The position numbers and the translations under genes are program-made. Shown here piece after piece: positions 47,086 to 55,878 of a stretch of DNA of 64,000 nucleotides. The notes below the pieces were generated by a model. That model was not told where the DNA came from and searched no databases. It was given only the letters and a program-made list of their open reading frames with translations. The stretch's first letter is position 1; each line of letters starts with the position of its first letter. The DNA is from CADEDH01 sp963732695 (GTDB lineage: Bacteria; Actinomycetota; Acidimicrobiia; Acidimicrobiales; SZUA-35), in contig CAVTAP010000021.1 of NCBI GenBank assembly GCA_963732695.1, positions 591,038 through 655,037 on the forward strand, given 5' to 3'.

Positions 47086-47862
47086 TCAGCGCTGCACCCG
47101 GGCGCTCCCTCCGCCGGCCAGGCGCTCCACCTCGGCCAGCGTCGCCATCGACGTGTCACCCGGTGTGGTCATGGCCAGGGCGCCGTGGGCGGCGGCGAGC
47201 CGACCGAGCATCGTTCCGTAGGCGTCGACGTCGAGCTCGGCCAGGCTGGCGTCCCCGCCGTCGACCTCGAAGCCGAGCGCGGCGCCGAAGTCTTCCTCGT
47301 TGCCGACCAGCACGTCGACCTGGGACACGAGCCGCCGGTTCACCTGTTGGGCCCGGGATCGGCCGCCGAACGCCTCCCACAGGCTGGGCCGGTAGTTGAG
47401 GTCGAACGACACGACGGTGCCGTGGCGCCGGGCGGCGATCATCGCCTCCTCCACCACGGCCGGCGTCCCGGCCCCCAGGGCGGCGAAGATGCCCCCGGTG
47501 TGGAACCAGCGCACGCCGTCGTGACCGAAGAGGCGGTCCCAGTCGACCTCGTCCGGCCCCATCTGCGAGGCCGCCGTGTGGCCGCGGTCGGAGACCCCCA
47601 CCGCGCCCCGCACCCCGAAGCCCCGCTCGGTGAAGTTCAAGCCGGCCGACAGCACGCTGCCCGCCCCCACCAGGAGATCGGGGCGATCGGCCAGGACCCG
47701 GAGAGCTTCGAGGGCGGCGGGGGTGCGCAGGGTGACCTCGGCGCAGGGCAGGCCGCCCTCGATCAGCGCGTCGGCCAACGGACCCGCCGCCGTAGCCGAG
47801 TCGACGACGACGACCGGCACGATCGGCCGGTCACGGAGCAGAGTGATCAGGGAGCTGCCCAT
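47086..47862 (-). pseudogene. Chimera of KDPG aldolase N-terminus and 2-keto-3-deoxygluconate kinase, with internal deletion
   Basis: A 258-codon open frame made of three parts. Residues 1 to about 72 are the start of KDPG aldolase (IVPVVVVDSATAAGPLADAL, AEVTLRTPAALEAL, LLVGAGSVLS). Residues about 75-218 are the middle of a PfkB-family KDG kinase (NFTERGFGVRGAVGVSDRGH, WFHTGGIFAALGAG, VVSFDLNYRPSLWEA, VLVGNEEDFGAALG). Residues about 223-258 are that kinase's last part (AAHGALAMTTPGDTSMATL, ending GGSARVQR). Missing are the aldolase body with its Schiff-base Lys, the kinase N-terminus, and about 100 kinase residues with the GxGD catalytic site. GAGAGG six bases before ATG 47862. It ends the sugar-acid operon. 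Confidence 0.85.
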
Positions 47863-47881
47863 CGGTCCTCTCTCGTCGGCC

Positions 47882-49420
47882 TCAGCGGGGCCGGGGATCG
47901 TCGGGTCCGGGCGGGCCGGATGCGGTATCGGATGGCGAAGCCAGGATCTGGCGGACGTTGCCGGTCCACAGTCGGCCGGCCAGGCCGGTCACGTCGGAGG
48001 CGAAGGCCCGGTGGGTCGGGTCGCCCCGGTCGAGGAAGCCGGGCAGCCACAACAGGGCGTCGACCGCCGCCCCGGCCCCCGACCCCCGGGCATCGAGCGG
48101 CAGCGCAGGACGGGAGGTGGCCCCACCCGCCGTCCGGGCCGAGGCCAGAGCGGGGTCCGACAAGGCGAACGAGGTAGCCCGGGGCCCGACCGTGCAGGTC
48201 ACCCAGGCGGCCAGGACCAGCGCGGCGCGCGGCGCCTGGAGGCCGGCGGCCAGGCGGGCCCGGACGGTGGGCAGGAGTCGGACGGCCAGCTTCTGGGAGC
48301 CGTCGCCGGCGACCTTGGCGGTCGTGTAGGGAAGGGACCGATTGGCGAACCGGCCGAGCACCTGGGCCGCATAGGCCGCCAGATCCCAGCCGGGCGGAGC
48401 CGTCAGGGTGGGGGTCACCTCGGCGCTGATGAGCTCCCGGACAGCGGCTGCCAGCACCGGGTCGGCCGCGGCCCCGGCCACCCGGTGGTGCCCGGCGAGC
48501 AGGCCCCAGTAGGCCAGGGCGGAGTGGGCGGCGTTGAGGATCCGGAGCTTCGCCTGCTCATGCCGGTCGACCCCGGCCACCAGCTCGACCCCCACCCGCT
48601 CCCAGGGGGGACGCCCCTCGGGGAACGTGTCCTCCAGCACCCACTGGGAGAACGGCTCGGTTACCACCGGCCAGGCGTCGTCGATGCCGAGACGGGCCAG
48701 TTGCCGGCGGTCGGCGTCGGACGTGGCGGGCACCATGCGGTCGACCATCGAGGACGGAAAGGCCACGTGATCCCGGATCCAGGCGGCGAGGGAGGGGTCG
48801 CGGTGCTCGGCCAGCTCGGTCACCACCCGGCCCGCCGCCGCCCCGTTGCGCGGGAGGTTGTCGCACGAGGCGACGGCGAACGGGGCGACGCCAGCGGAGC
48901 GACGCTGGGCCAGCGCCTCCACCAGCAGACCGGGGAGCGAACGGGGTGCGTGCGGCCGCCGGAGGTCGTCGACGACCTCCGGCCGTGAGGTGTCGAGCGG
49001 GCCCCCGGGATCGACGGCGCAGTAGCCGTGCTCGGTGACCGTGACCGTCACGACGGTGACGGCCGGGTCGGCGAGTCGCCGCAGGGCCGGGCCGGGGTCG
49101 CCGGCGGCGACGTCGATGCCGAGCAGCGCCCCGACCGGGCGGGGTGGGGGCCGGCGCCTGCCATCACCGTCCTGTTCCAGCACGTGATAGAGGTAGCCGG
49201 CCGGCGCCAGAGCGTCGCGCACGGAGGGGGACCGCAACGAAACCCCCCAGATGGCGCCGGCCGTCGACCCGGTGCGGAGCACGTCGTCGGCGTAGACCGC
49301 CTGGTGGGCCCGGTGGAAGACGCCGGGCCCGATGTGGACGACCGTCGGGCGGAGCGCGCCGCGGCGGTAGCCCAGCTCGGCGCCACGTGCGACCCGGGCC
49401 GGGCCGCCGCCATCGCTCAC
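47882..49420 (-). CDS. Mannitol dehydrogenase / fructuronate reductase (UxuB-like)
   Basis: A 512-residue polyol-specific NAD-dependent long-chain dehydrogenase. The N-terminal HIGPGVFHRAHQAVYADDVL is the family's cofactor loop; VTEHGYC, SCDNLPRNG, SMVDRMVPATSD and the catalytic-Lys region KLRILNAAHSALAYWG follow. In this operon it most likely interconverts a keto-uronate (fructuronate or tagaturonate) and an aldonate before dehydration by UxaA. Its GTG 49420 overlaps the stop of the uxaA large-subunit gene (GTGA). Slightly longer than usual (about 480-490). Confidence 0.85.
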   Translation of the reverse strand: MSDGGGPARVARGAELGYRRGALRPTVVHIGPGVFHRAHQAVYADDVLRTGSTAGAIWGVSLRSPSVRDALAPAGYLYHVLEQDGDGRRRPPPRPVGALLGIDVAAGDPGPALRRLADPAVTVVTVTVTEHGYCAVDPGGPLDTSRPEVVDDLRRPHAPRSLPGLLVEALAQRRSAGVAPFAVASCDNLPRNGAAAGRVVTELAEHRDPSLAAWIRDHVAFPSSMVDRMVPATSDADRRQLARLGIDDAWPVVTEPFSQWVLEDTFPEGRPPWERVGVELVAGVDRHEQAKLRILNAAHSALAYWGLLAGHHRVAGAAADPVLAAAVRELISAEVTPTLTAPPGWDLAAYAAQVLGRFANRSLPYTTAKVAGDGSQKLAVRLLPTVRARLAAGLQAPRAALVLAAWVTCTVGPRATSFALSDPALASARTAGGATSRPALPLDARGSGAGAAVDALLWLPGFLDRGDPTHRAFASDVTGLAGRLWTGNVRQILASPSDTASGPPGPDDPRPR

Positions 49421-50631
49421 CGGGCGGTCGGCAGGCACGCGGGGCCCGCTGGCTCGGCCGACTTGTAGGTGAGGACGAACTCCCGGTGGCCGAGCCGCTC
49501 GCTGGCGGTCTCCCGGCCCCTGGCCACGGCGGCGATCAGGGCCAGCAGCTCCTCGACCACCTCGTCGAGCCGGGCCCGGCCCTCCAGGATCCGGCCGGCG
49601 TCGATGTCCATGTCGTCCGCCATGCGGCGGAACGTCTCGGGGTTGGCGCACACCTTCACCACTGGGGCGATGGCGGAGCCGACCACCGAGCCCCGCCCGG
49701 TGGTGAACACCACGACCTGCGCTCCGGCGGCGATGATCTCGGCGATCTCGGCATTGTCGTTGATGTTGGGGAACCCCCAGCGGGGTTCGCCCTCGGGCAC
49801 CACGTCGAGCAGGTAGAGGCCGGGGCCGGGCAGGGCCTGGCCCGGGGTCACGATCCCGCTGATCGGTCTGGTCCCCGACTTCGAGTAGGCGCCAAGCGAC
49901 TTCTCCTCCAGCGTGGTGAGGCCGCCCTCGGCGTTGCCGGGGGCGAAGCTCCCGTGGCCCATGGCGAGGTGGTAGCGGGCGGCCTTGGCCACCCGGGCCT
50001 CGATCTCCCGACCCAGCTCAGGCGTGATGGCCCGGCCCGCCATGTGGCGTTCGCAGCCGATCAGCTCGCCGGTCTCCTCGAACAACGCGGTGGCACCGGC
50101 GTCGATCAGCCGGTCGAAGGCCCGGCCCACCACCGGATTGGCCGTGATGCCGCTGGTGCTGTCGGACCCGCCGCAGATGGTGCCCACCACCAGGTCGGCC
50201 GGGCGGAGGGGTGCGGCGCGGGTGGCGGCGAGCGTGGATGCCTGCTCGTCGATCCAGCGCCGGCCGGCGTCGACCGTGGCCGCCGTCCCGCCCACCTGCT
50301 GGATCACCAGCGTGGTGACCGGCCGGCCCGAGGCGGCCACCACCCGGGTGAGGTGCTCCCGGTCGAAACCCTCGCACCCGAGCGACACCAGGGCCACGGC
50401 CCCCACGTTGGGATGGGTGCACAGCCGCTCCAGCATCTGGCGGGCGTAGGGGTTCGGGTAGCAGCCCCCGAAGCCGATGACGTGCACGTCCCGGCGTCCG
50501 GCGGCGATGGCGTCGGCCACGAAGCGGGCACATTCCACGAGGTACACGACCACCGTCAGGTTCCGGATGCCGATCCGGCCGTCGGCCCTCCGGTAGCCGT
50601 GGGCGACGGGCTCGATGTCGGGCCGGCTCAC
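49417..50631 (-). CDS. UxaA-family sugar-acid dehydratase, large subunit
   Basis: A 404-residue chain of the altronate/galactarate/L-galactonate-type dehydratases, the iron-dependent large domain. Visible: GIRNLTVVVYLVEC near the start, GFGGCYPNPYARQML, SLGCEGFD, CGGSDSTSGITANP, GNAEGGLTTLEEKSLG and TTGRGSVVGSAIAPVVKV. With the small SAF chain encoded just upstream (4-base overlap) it would remove water from a C6 aldonate to give 2-keto-3-deoxygluconate. Whether the substrate is altronate or another epimer is not fixed by sequence. Confidence 0.9.
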   Translation of the reverse strand: MSRPDIEPVAHGYRRADGRIGIRNLTVVVYLVECARFVADAIAAGRRDVHVIGFGGCYPNPYARQMLERLCTHPNVGAVALVSLGCEGFDREHLTRVVAASGRPVTTLVIQQVGGTAATVDAGRRWIDEQASTLAATRAAPLRPADLVVGTICGGSDSTSGITANPVVGRAFDRLIDAGATALFEETGELIGCERHMAGRAITPELGREIEARVAKAARYHLAMGHGSFAPGNAEGGLTTLEEKSLGAYSKSGTRPISGIVTPGQALPGPGLYLLDVVPEGEPRWGFPNINDNAEIAEIIAAGAQVVVFTTGRGSVVGSAIAPVVKVCANPETFRRMADDMDIDAGRILEGRARLDEVVEELLALIAAVARGRETASERLGHREFVLTYKSAEPAGPACLPTAR

Positions 50632-50945
50632 CGGTTGCCTCCCCGGTGGGCGAAGGTGGCGATGTAGTCGCTGGCCAGGTTGTGCACATGGACCCAGGCG
50701 CCGGCCAGGATCGGCTCCGTGGCCGAGCCGATCGGCATACCGCAGCGCACCACGGGCTCCGCGGCGGCGATGGGCCGGGCCGCCACCTTGTGGCCAAGGG
50801 CCACGGGCCCGATCAGCACGACCGTGGCTCCCGTCGAGGCCAGGTGGGGGCCGGCGTCGAGATCGGCGACAGCGATCAGCACGCTGTCGCCCTCGGCCAG
50901 CAGCAGCAACGCCGGAGAGCCGGCGACCCGGGGCCCCTCAGCCAT
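50628..50945 (-). CDS. UxaA-family dehydratase, small (SAF) subunit
   Basis: A 105-residue SAF-domain chain. DSVLIAVADLDAG, VVLIGPVALGHKVAARPIA and GSATEPILAGAWVHVHN match the N-terminal domain that in E. coli UxaA is fused to the large part. The ATG at 50945 overlaps the stop of the dehydrogenase gene (50938) by eight bases and its own TGA overlaps the start of the large chain. Split small and large chains are common in actinobacteria. Confidence 0.88.
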   Translation of the reverse strand: MAEGPRVAGSPALLLLAEGDSVLIAVADLDAGPHLASTGATVVLIGPVALGHKVAARPIAAAEPVVRCGMPIGSATEPILAGAWVHVHNLASDYIATFAHRGGNR

Positions 50946-51966
50946 CGTGGGCACCGCCGATCTCCACCACGGCCTTGACCACGGCCCCCGGATCGGCGGC
51001 CAGCCGCGGGAGGTCGTCGACGATGCCGGGCAGCGTGGTGCGGTGATTGATCCAGCCGGTGGCGTCGAGCGAGCCGTTGGCCACCGCCCCGAGCACCCCG
51101 TCCCAGTCGGCGGTCGTGGCGTTCCGGGAGGCCCGCACGTCGAGCTCGCGGGCATGGAGCCCCGGATTGGCGAACTCGATCGGCCCTCGGGTGTGGCCGA
51201 CCAGGACCAGCGTCCCGCAGGCGGCGGTGAGCCCGAACGCGGCCTCCATCGACGCCCGGCTGCCGGTGGCGTCGAACACCACCGACGGCAGGGCGCCGCC
51301 CAGGAGGTCACGGACGTCGGATTCGAGGCCGTCGCCGGCGGGGAGCGTCTCGAACCCCGACGCCCGGGCGAAGGCGGCCCGTCCCGGCGACAGGTCGGCC
51401 AGCACGATCCGGGCCGCATGGCTCCGGGTCGAGTGGGCGACGGCAAGGCCGATGGGCCCGGCGCCGAGCACAAGGACCGTGTCGTCGGGATGGGGCTTGG
51501 CCCGGTCCATGGCGTGCCAACCGATGCCCAGGGCCTCCACCAGCACGAGCTGGTCGAGGGTGAGGCCGGGCAGGCGGAACAGATGGGCCTCGGGCAGCAC
51601 CATCCGCTCGCACAGCCCGCCATCCCGGGTGACCCCGAGGACCGAGATCTGCTCGCAGGCGTTGGCCCGTCCCTGACGGCACGGGCGGCAGACCCCGCAC
51701 GACAGGTACGGGAGCACGGCGCAGGCGTCGCCCGGGCCCACCCGACTCGCTCCGGGGCCGGTCTCCAGCACCTCCACCGCCAGCTCGTGGCCGAGCACCC
51801 GGGGGTAGTCGAAGAAGTTCTGGGTTCCCCCGTAGGCGTGATGGTCGGTACCGCAGATCCCGACCCGCCGCACGGCGGCGAGCACCTCACCCGGACCAGG
51901 CGCCCGCGGCTCGGGACGTTCATCGAGCACCATCCGGCCGGGATGGGCCAACACTGCCGCCTGCAT
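50938..51966 (-). CDS. Zinc-dependent medium-chain sugar-acid dehydrogenase
   Basis: A 342-residue alcohol dehydrogenase-type enzyme. Catalytic zinc ligands in GICGTDHH and VLGHELAVEV; the structural zinc site CGVCRPCRQGRANAC is complete; the Rossmann motif VLGAGPIGLAVA follows. Placed between the ABC transporter and the UxaA dehydratase genes, it probably oxidises an aldonate to a keto-acid such as L-galactonate or L-gulonate to the 5-keto form. The start ATG 51966 follows the binding-protein stop with 31 bases between. Substrate is inferred from context. Confidence 0.85.
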   Translation of the reverse strand: MQAAVLAHPGRMVLDERPEPRAPGPGEVLAAVRRVGICGTDHHAYGGTQNFFDYPRVLGHELAVEVLETGPGASRVGPGDACAVLPYLSCGVCRPCRQGRANACEQISVLGVTRDGGLCERMVLPEAHLFRLPGLTLDQLVLVEALGIGWHAMDRAKPHPDDTVLVLGAGPIGLAVAHSTRSHAARIVLADLSPGRAAFARASGFETLPAGDGLESDVRDLLGGALPSVVFDATGSRASMEAAFGLTAACGTLVLVGHTRGPIEFANPGLHARELDVRASRNATTADWDGVLGAVANGSLDATGWINHRTTLPGIVDDLPRLAADPGAVVKAVVEIGGAHDG

Positions 51967-51997
51967 CGCTCTCCTCTCGGACCGGACCGCAGCCTGC

Positions 51998-53014
51998 TCA
52001 GCGGAAGTTGAGGAAGTCGGCGGCGTTCTTGTCGGTCACCAGCTCGGTCCCCGTGTCGACGAACGGTTCGACCTTCTCGCCCCGGGCCGCCTTCACCGCG
52101 GCGTCGAGCCCCAGCTCGCCCATCTTCCCGGGAAACTGGGCGATGGTGGCCCGCATGTCTCCGGCCTGGATCGCCTTGGCCGCATCGGGCAACCCGTCGT
52201 AGCCCATCACCAGCACTGTCTTGCCCTTGTCTTTGGCCACCTTGGCCGCGGCGATGGCGGGATCGTCGCAGGCCGAGTAGATAGCGGCGAGGTCGGGCTC
52301 GCGGGTGAGGAGGTCCTCGGCCACGGTGGCGCCCTGGGCCGAGTCGCACTTGGTCTCGGCCCCGCCGATCACCACCTCCACGCCGGTGCCTTCGAGCGCG
52401 TCCTTGACCCCTTGGATGCGGGCGTCGAGCGCGGGCACGCCCCGTACCCCTTCCATCAGGCCGATCTTGTCGCCCGACTTGAGCACCGACTTGAGGTAGG
52501 CCCCGGCCGCCTGCCCGCCTTTCACGTTGTCGGTGGCGGCCACCGCCGTCTTGCTCGTGAAGTCGTCGAGGTTGTTGTCGGCCAGCACCACCTTCACGCC
52601 CTTGTCGCTGGCGGCGTCGAGGGCCGGGATGACCTCGGTGCCCATCGGGGTGATCACGATGGCGTCGAACTCCTTGGCCACGGCGTCCTCGATCTGGGCG
52701 ATCTGGCAGGCCGTGTCCGACGGCGACTTGCAGCTGAAGTACGAGACCTCCACGCCGGCGTGGTCCTCGGCGTAGGCCTTGGCTGCGTCTTCCATGGCGG
52801 TGAAGAACGCCACCGGGAACTTGGTGATGAACGCGACCGTCACCGTCTCGGCTGCGCCGGCGGTCGACCCGTCGGTCGTCGCCGCCTCCGTCGTCGGCGC
52901 TGCGTCGGCCTTCGTGGTCGGGGCAGCGCTGGTGTCGCTGCTGCTGCTTCCGCAGCTGGTGGCGAGCAGGGCCAGAGCCGAGCCCGCGGCCAGGGCGGTA
53001 GGGCGGAATCTCAC
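51998..53014 (-). CDS. Sugar ABC transporter substrate-binding lipoprotein
   Basis: A 338-residue ribose/xylose-type periplasmic binding protein. The signal peptide ends in LALLATSCGSS, lipidated at C21. After a Thr/Ala/Asp-rich linker comes VAFITKFPVAFFTAMEDAAK, IDAVAKEFDAIVITPMGT-like strands, and GYDGLPDAAKAIQAGDM. It delivers an aldose or sugar acid to the permease. 68 bases follow the ATPase stop. A Cys pair (C95, C103; SYFSCKSPSDTACQ) and a further pair may form disulfides. Confidence 0.9.
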   Translation of the reverse strand: MRFRPTALAAGSALALLATSCGSSSSDTSAAPTTKADAAPTTEAATTDGSTAGAAETVTVAFITKFPVAFFTAMEDAAKAYAEDHAGVEVSYFSCKSPSDTACQIAQIEDAVAKEFDAIVITPMGTEVIPALDAASDKGVKVVLADNNLDDFTSKTAVAATDNVKGGQAAGAYLKSVLKSGDKIGLMEGVRGVPALDARIQGVKDALEGTGVEVVIGGAETKCDSAQGATVAEDLLTREPDLAAIYSACDDPAIAAAKVAKDKGKTVLVMGYDGLPDAAKAIQAGDMRATIAQFPGKMGELGLDAAVKAARGEKVEPFVDTGTELVTDKNAADFLNFR

Positions 53015-53081
53015 GGTTGAACGCTCCTTCGGGTTGTGGTTGATGGAGACCTCGAGTGGCGACGGCCCGCCGGCGGGCCGG

Positions 53082-53855
53082 TCACCCGGCGGAGGCGCCG
53101 ACGATCCAGGACACGAGCAGCTCGTGGTTCTCGGCGGTCGGTACCGCCTCGCCCACGGCCCGACCCCGGCGCAGGACGAGGGCCCGGTCGGCCACCGCCT
53201 GGACCTGGTCCATGCTGTGGGAGATGAGGATGACGGCCACCCCGTCGTCCTTGAGGCGCCGCACGAGCTCGATCACCCGGCCCGACTCCCGCAGGCCAAG
53301 CGCGGCGGTGGGCTCGTCGAGGATCACGACCCGGGTGGAGAAGGCCACGGCACGGGCCACCGCCACCGCCTGGCGCTGCCCACCCGACATGAGCGCCACC
53401 GGGGCGTCGAGGTCGGGCAAGCTCACCTCGAGCCGGTCGAGCAACTCCCGGGTTCGCTGGGCCATCTGGCGATGGCGCAGGAAGCGGAGGGGCGGCGGGA
53501 GCCAGGCCGGGCCGGCCAGCTCGCGCCCGGCGTAGAAGTTGGCCGCCGGATCGAGATTGTCGAACAGGGCGAGGTCCTGGTAGACGGTCTCGATCCCGTG
53601 GGCCCGAACGGTCATGGCGTTGGCCCCGGTCAGGTCCACGCCGTCGAGCGTGACCGTTCCCGAGTCGAGGTGGTGCACACCGCTGATCGCCTTGATGAGC
53701 GTCGACTTACCGGCCCCGTTGTCGCCCAGCAGGGCGAGGACCTCGCCGCCCTCGACGACGAGCGACACCCCGTCGATGGCGGTCACCGCCCCGAACCGCT
53801 TGCGTGCGTCGCGGACCTCGAGGACCGGCGGGGAGGTGGGGGCGGTGCCGCTCAC
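53082..53855 (-). CDS. Sugar ABC transporter ATP-binding protein (single NBD)
   Basis: A 257-residue ATPase with one nucleotide-binding domain: Walker A GDNGAGKSTL, Q-loop VYQDLALFDNL, signature LMSGGQRQAVAVARA, Walker B VVILDEPTAALG and the switch His in LISHSMDQV. RbsA-type importers often have two such domains; this is the single-domain FrcA type, so it would act as a homodimer. GTG/ATG overlap with the permease stop (ATGA at 53852-53855) couples the two genes. Confidence 0.93.
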   Translation of the reverse strand: MSGTAPTSPPVLEVRDARKRFGAVTAIDGVSLVVEGGEVLALLGDNGAGKSTLIKAISGVHHLDSGTVTLDGVDLTGANAMTVRAHGIETVYQDLALFDNLDPAANFYAGRELAGPAWLPPPLRFLRHRQMAQRTRELLDRLEVSLPDLDAPVALMSGGQRQAVAVARAVAFSTRVVILDEPTAALGLRESGRVIELVRRLKDDGVAVILISHSMDQVQAVADRALVLRRGRAVGEAVPTAENHELLVSWIVGASAG

Positions 53856-54961
53856 TGCGCCGCCACCGCCTGCAGGCTTCGGACCCGGCCTTCCACGTGG
53901 CCCCGGAGTACGTCGAGTTGGACCGCCAGCACGATCACGGCCCCGGTGGCCATGTACTGCCAGTTGGGGTCGATGCCCAGCAGGTTGAGGCCGTTGCGGA
54001 GCACTGCGATCACGAGCGCCCCGGTCAGAGCGTTGATGACACGGCCCCGGCCGCCGAGGAAGCTGGCCCCGCCGATGATCACCGCCGCGATGGCGTCGAG
54101 CTCGGCCAGGCTGCCGGAGGTCGGTGACGCCGCGTTTCCCTTGCCCATCGTCAGCAGGGCGGCCACCCCGGCCATCAGGCCCGACAGGGCGTAGACCGAG
54201 ATGAGCACCGAGGGGACCGGGATACCGTTGCGGACCGCGGCCTCCGGGTTACCCCCGACGGCGTACACCCACCGGCCCCACACCAGTCCCCGGGTGATGA
54301 GCACCACCACTGCGGCCACGCCCACCACCACCAGTGTCGCCACCGGGAACCAGCCGATCGTGCCGGCCCCCGGGATCCAACCGAGCCGACCGGCCCCCAG
54401 GGTGTTCACCACCGGGGGCGCGCCCTGAATGGTCTGGGCGTGCGACAGGTACAGCGCGAGGCCGCTGGCTGCGGTGAGCATGGCCAGGGTGGGGATGAAC
54501 GGGTGCGGCAGCCGGCCCTTCACGTAGAGCAGCCCGTTGACCATCCCGACCACGCACCCCGTGGCCAGCGTGGCCAGGATGGCGGCGGCGGCCGAGCGGT
54601 GGTCCCGCCAGACGATGGCCCCCACCACCGCGCTCAACGACAGGTTCGAGCCAACCGACAAATCGATGCCCCGGGTCAGGATGACCAGGAGCTGACCCAG
54701 AGCCAGCACGCACACGACGGCCGACTGCTTCATCACGTTGCCGGCGTTCTCGAACGAGAGGAACACGTCGGAGAGCAGGCTCAGGACCACCACCAACGTC
54801 ACCAGGATCATGGCCGGTCCGAGCTGCATCACCCTCAGGCACAGCGCAAGGACGTGATGGCTGGCGACCGGCGCCTTCACTGCCGGCTCCCCGTCCTGCG
54901 TCGCCGCTCCTTCGTTCTCGACCTGCACGACCACGGCCGTCGCGCCACCCGCTTGCCTCAC
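53852..54961 (-). CDS. Sugar ABC transporter permease (RbsC-like)
   Basis: A 369-residue permease with about nine helices. QSAVVCVLALGQLLVILTRGIDLSVGS is the family signature and AVGGNPEAAVRNGIPV is the ATPase-contact loop. It forms the channel for the binding protein and ATPase encoded downstream. I chose GTG 54961: GGAGGAG sits just upstream; the open frame continues upstream without family similarity. It is the first gene of the operon, 110 bases from the divergent GntR gene. Confidence 0.9.
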   Translation of the reverse strand: MRQAGGATAVVVQVENEGAATQDGEPAVKAPVASHHVLALCLRVMQLGPAMILVTLVVVLSLLSDVFLSFENAGNVMKQSAVVCVLALGQLLVILTRGIDLSVGSNLSLSAVVGAIVWRDHRSAAAAILATLATGCVVGMVNGLLYVKGRLPHPFIPTLAMLTAASGLALYLSHAQTIQGAPPVVNTLGAGRLGWIPGAGTIGWFPVATLVVVGVAAVVVLITRGLVWGRWVYAVGGNPEAAVRNGIPVPSVLISVYALSGLMAGVAALLTMGKGNAASPTSGSLAELDAIAAVIIGGASFLGGRGRVINALTGALVIAVLRNGLNLLGIDPNWQYMATGAVIVLAVQLDVLRGHVEGRVRSLQAVAAQ

Positions 54962-55034
54962 TGCTCTCCTCCCACCCTGTCTCCTCCCACCCTGTCTCGG
55001 CCGCGATCCCCGCGACCACCGACAGCGATCTCGA

Positions 55035-55063
55035 ATATGACATTTCCTATAGGATCTTGGCAA
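55035..55063 (-). promoter_or_regulatory. Candidate operon promoter with operator in its spacer
   Basis: On the minus strand TTGCCA (55063-55058) and TCATAT (55040-55035) are 17 bases apart. The spacer holds the perfect palindrome TCCTATAGGA (55045-55054). Such a palindrome between -35 and -10 would let the divergent GntR protein block transcription of the catabolic operon. The -10 match is only partial. Confidence 0.45.
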
Positions 55064-55070
55064 GAGGAAC

Positions 55071-55856
55071 ATGCGATATGCTTGCACCGTCGAGACGAGA
55101 CCAGGGAGATCCGTACCGTTGACCAACATCGACCCTGAGGCCGCCCTCCGTGCGTCCCAGGCCGGGCGAAGGCTCAGCGAGCGCCAGCCGCTGGTGGACG
55201 ACGTGCACGACGTCCTCGTCGACATGGTGATGAACCACCATGTGGAGGCCGGGGCCCGTCTGAACATCGACGCCCTCTCCCGGACGCTGGGGGTCTCCCC
55301 CACCCCGGTACGGGAAGCCCTGGCCCGCATGGAGGCGGAGGGCCTCGTGGCCAAGGAGCCCCGGCGGGGCTACGCCGTCGCCCCGTTGATCGGCCTGGAG
55401 GATCTCAGGGCCATGATCGACTTCCGGCTCCTCATCGAGCCAGCAGCGGCGGCCGAAGCCGCACGCCGGGCGTCCGGGGGCGACGGGCGCGCCCTCCTCG
55501 CCTTCGCCAACAGTGGCGGGGCCGGTCTGCACGACGACACCGCCAACCGCCTCGACATGACCTACGACGCCACCTTCCACGACCGCATCGCCGAGCTGGC
55601 CGGCAACCATTGGTTACGCGAGGCGCTGGCCCGGCTTCGGGGCCATCTGCACATGTATCGCTTGTACCACCACGCCCAGGCATCGGCCGCCACCAAGCCG
55701 GAGCACGTGGCCGTCGCCGCCGCCATCGCCGCCGGCGACCCCGAGGGAGCGGCGGAGGCGATGCGGGTGCACCTGCAGACGGCCATGCACCGGCTGGACG
55801 CCGTGTTCGCCTCGGGCCGGCTCAGCAGGACGACGGGAGGAGAAGCAGCGACGTGA
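55071..55856 (+). CDS. GntR-family (FCD) transcriptional regulator
   Basis: A 261-residue repressor-type regulator. The winged helix-turn-helix lies at about 40-95 (RLNIDALSRTLGVSPTPVREAL, EAEGLVAKEPRRGYAV). The FCD ligand domain follows, with metal-binding His in DATFHDRIAE and HLHMYRLYHH and late VAAAIAAGDPEGAAEAMRVHL. FCD regulators commonly respond to sugar acids. ATG 55071 has AAGAGGA upstream; a TTG at 55119 is a possible start. It is divergent from the uptake and catabolic operon and probably controls it and itself. Confidence 0.88.
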   Translation: MRYACTVETRPGRSVPLTNIDPEAALRASQAGRRLSERQPLVDDVHDVLVDMVMNHHVEAGARLNIDALSRTLGVSPTPVREALARMEAEGLVAKEPRRGYAVAPLIGLEDLRAMIDFRLLIEPAAAAEAARRASGGDGRALLAFANSGGAGLHDDTANRLDMTYDATFHDRIAELAGNHWLREALARLRGHLHMYRLYHHAQASAATKPEHVAVAAAIAAGDPEGAAEAMRVHLQTAMHRLDAVFASGRLSRTTGGEAAT

Positions 55857-55878
55857 CCGAGCTCGGCGGGGCCACCGG

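Noticed and set aside
54966..55000. Short direct repeat CTCCCACCCTGTCT upstream of the permease gene
   Set aside because: Two copies of a low-complexity run containing the ribosome-binding region; more likely local slippage than a regulator site.
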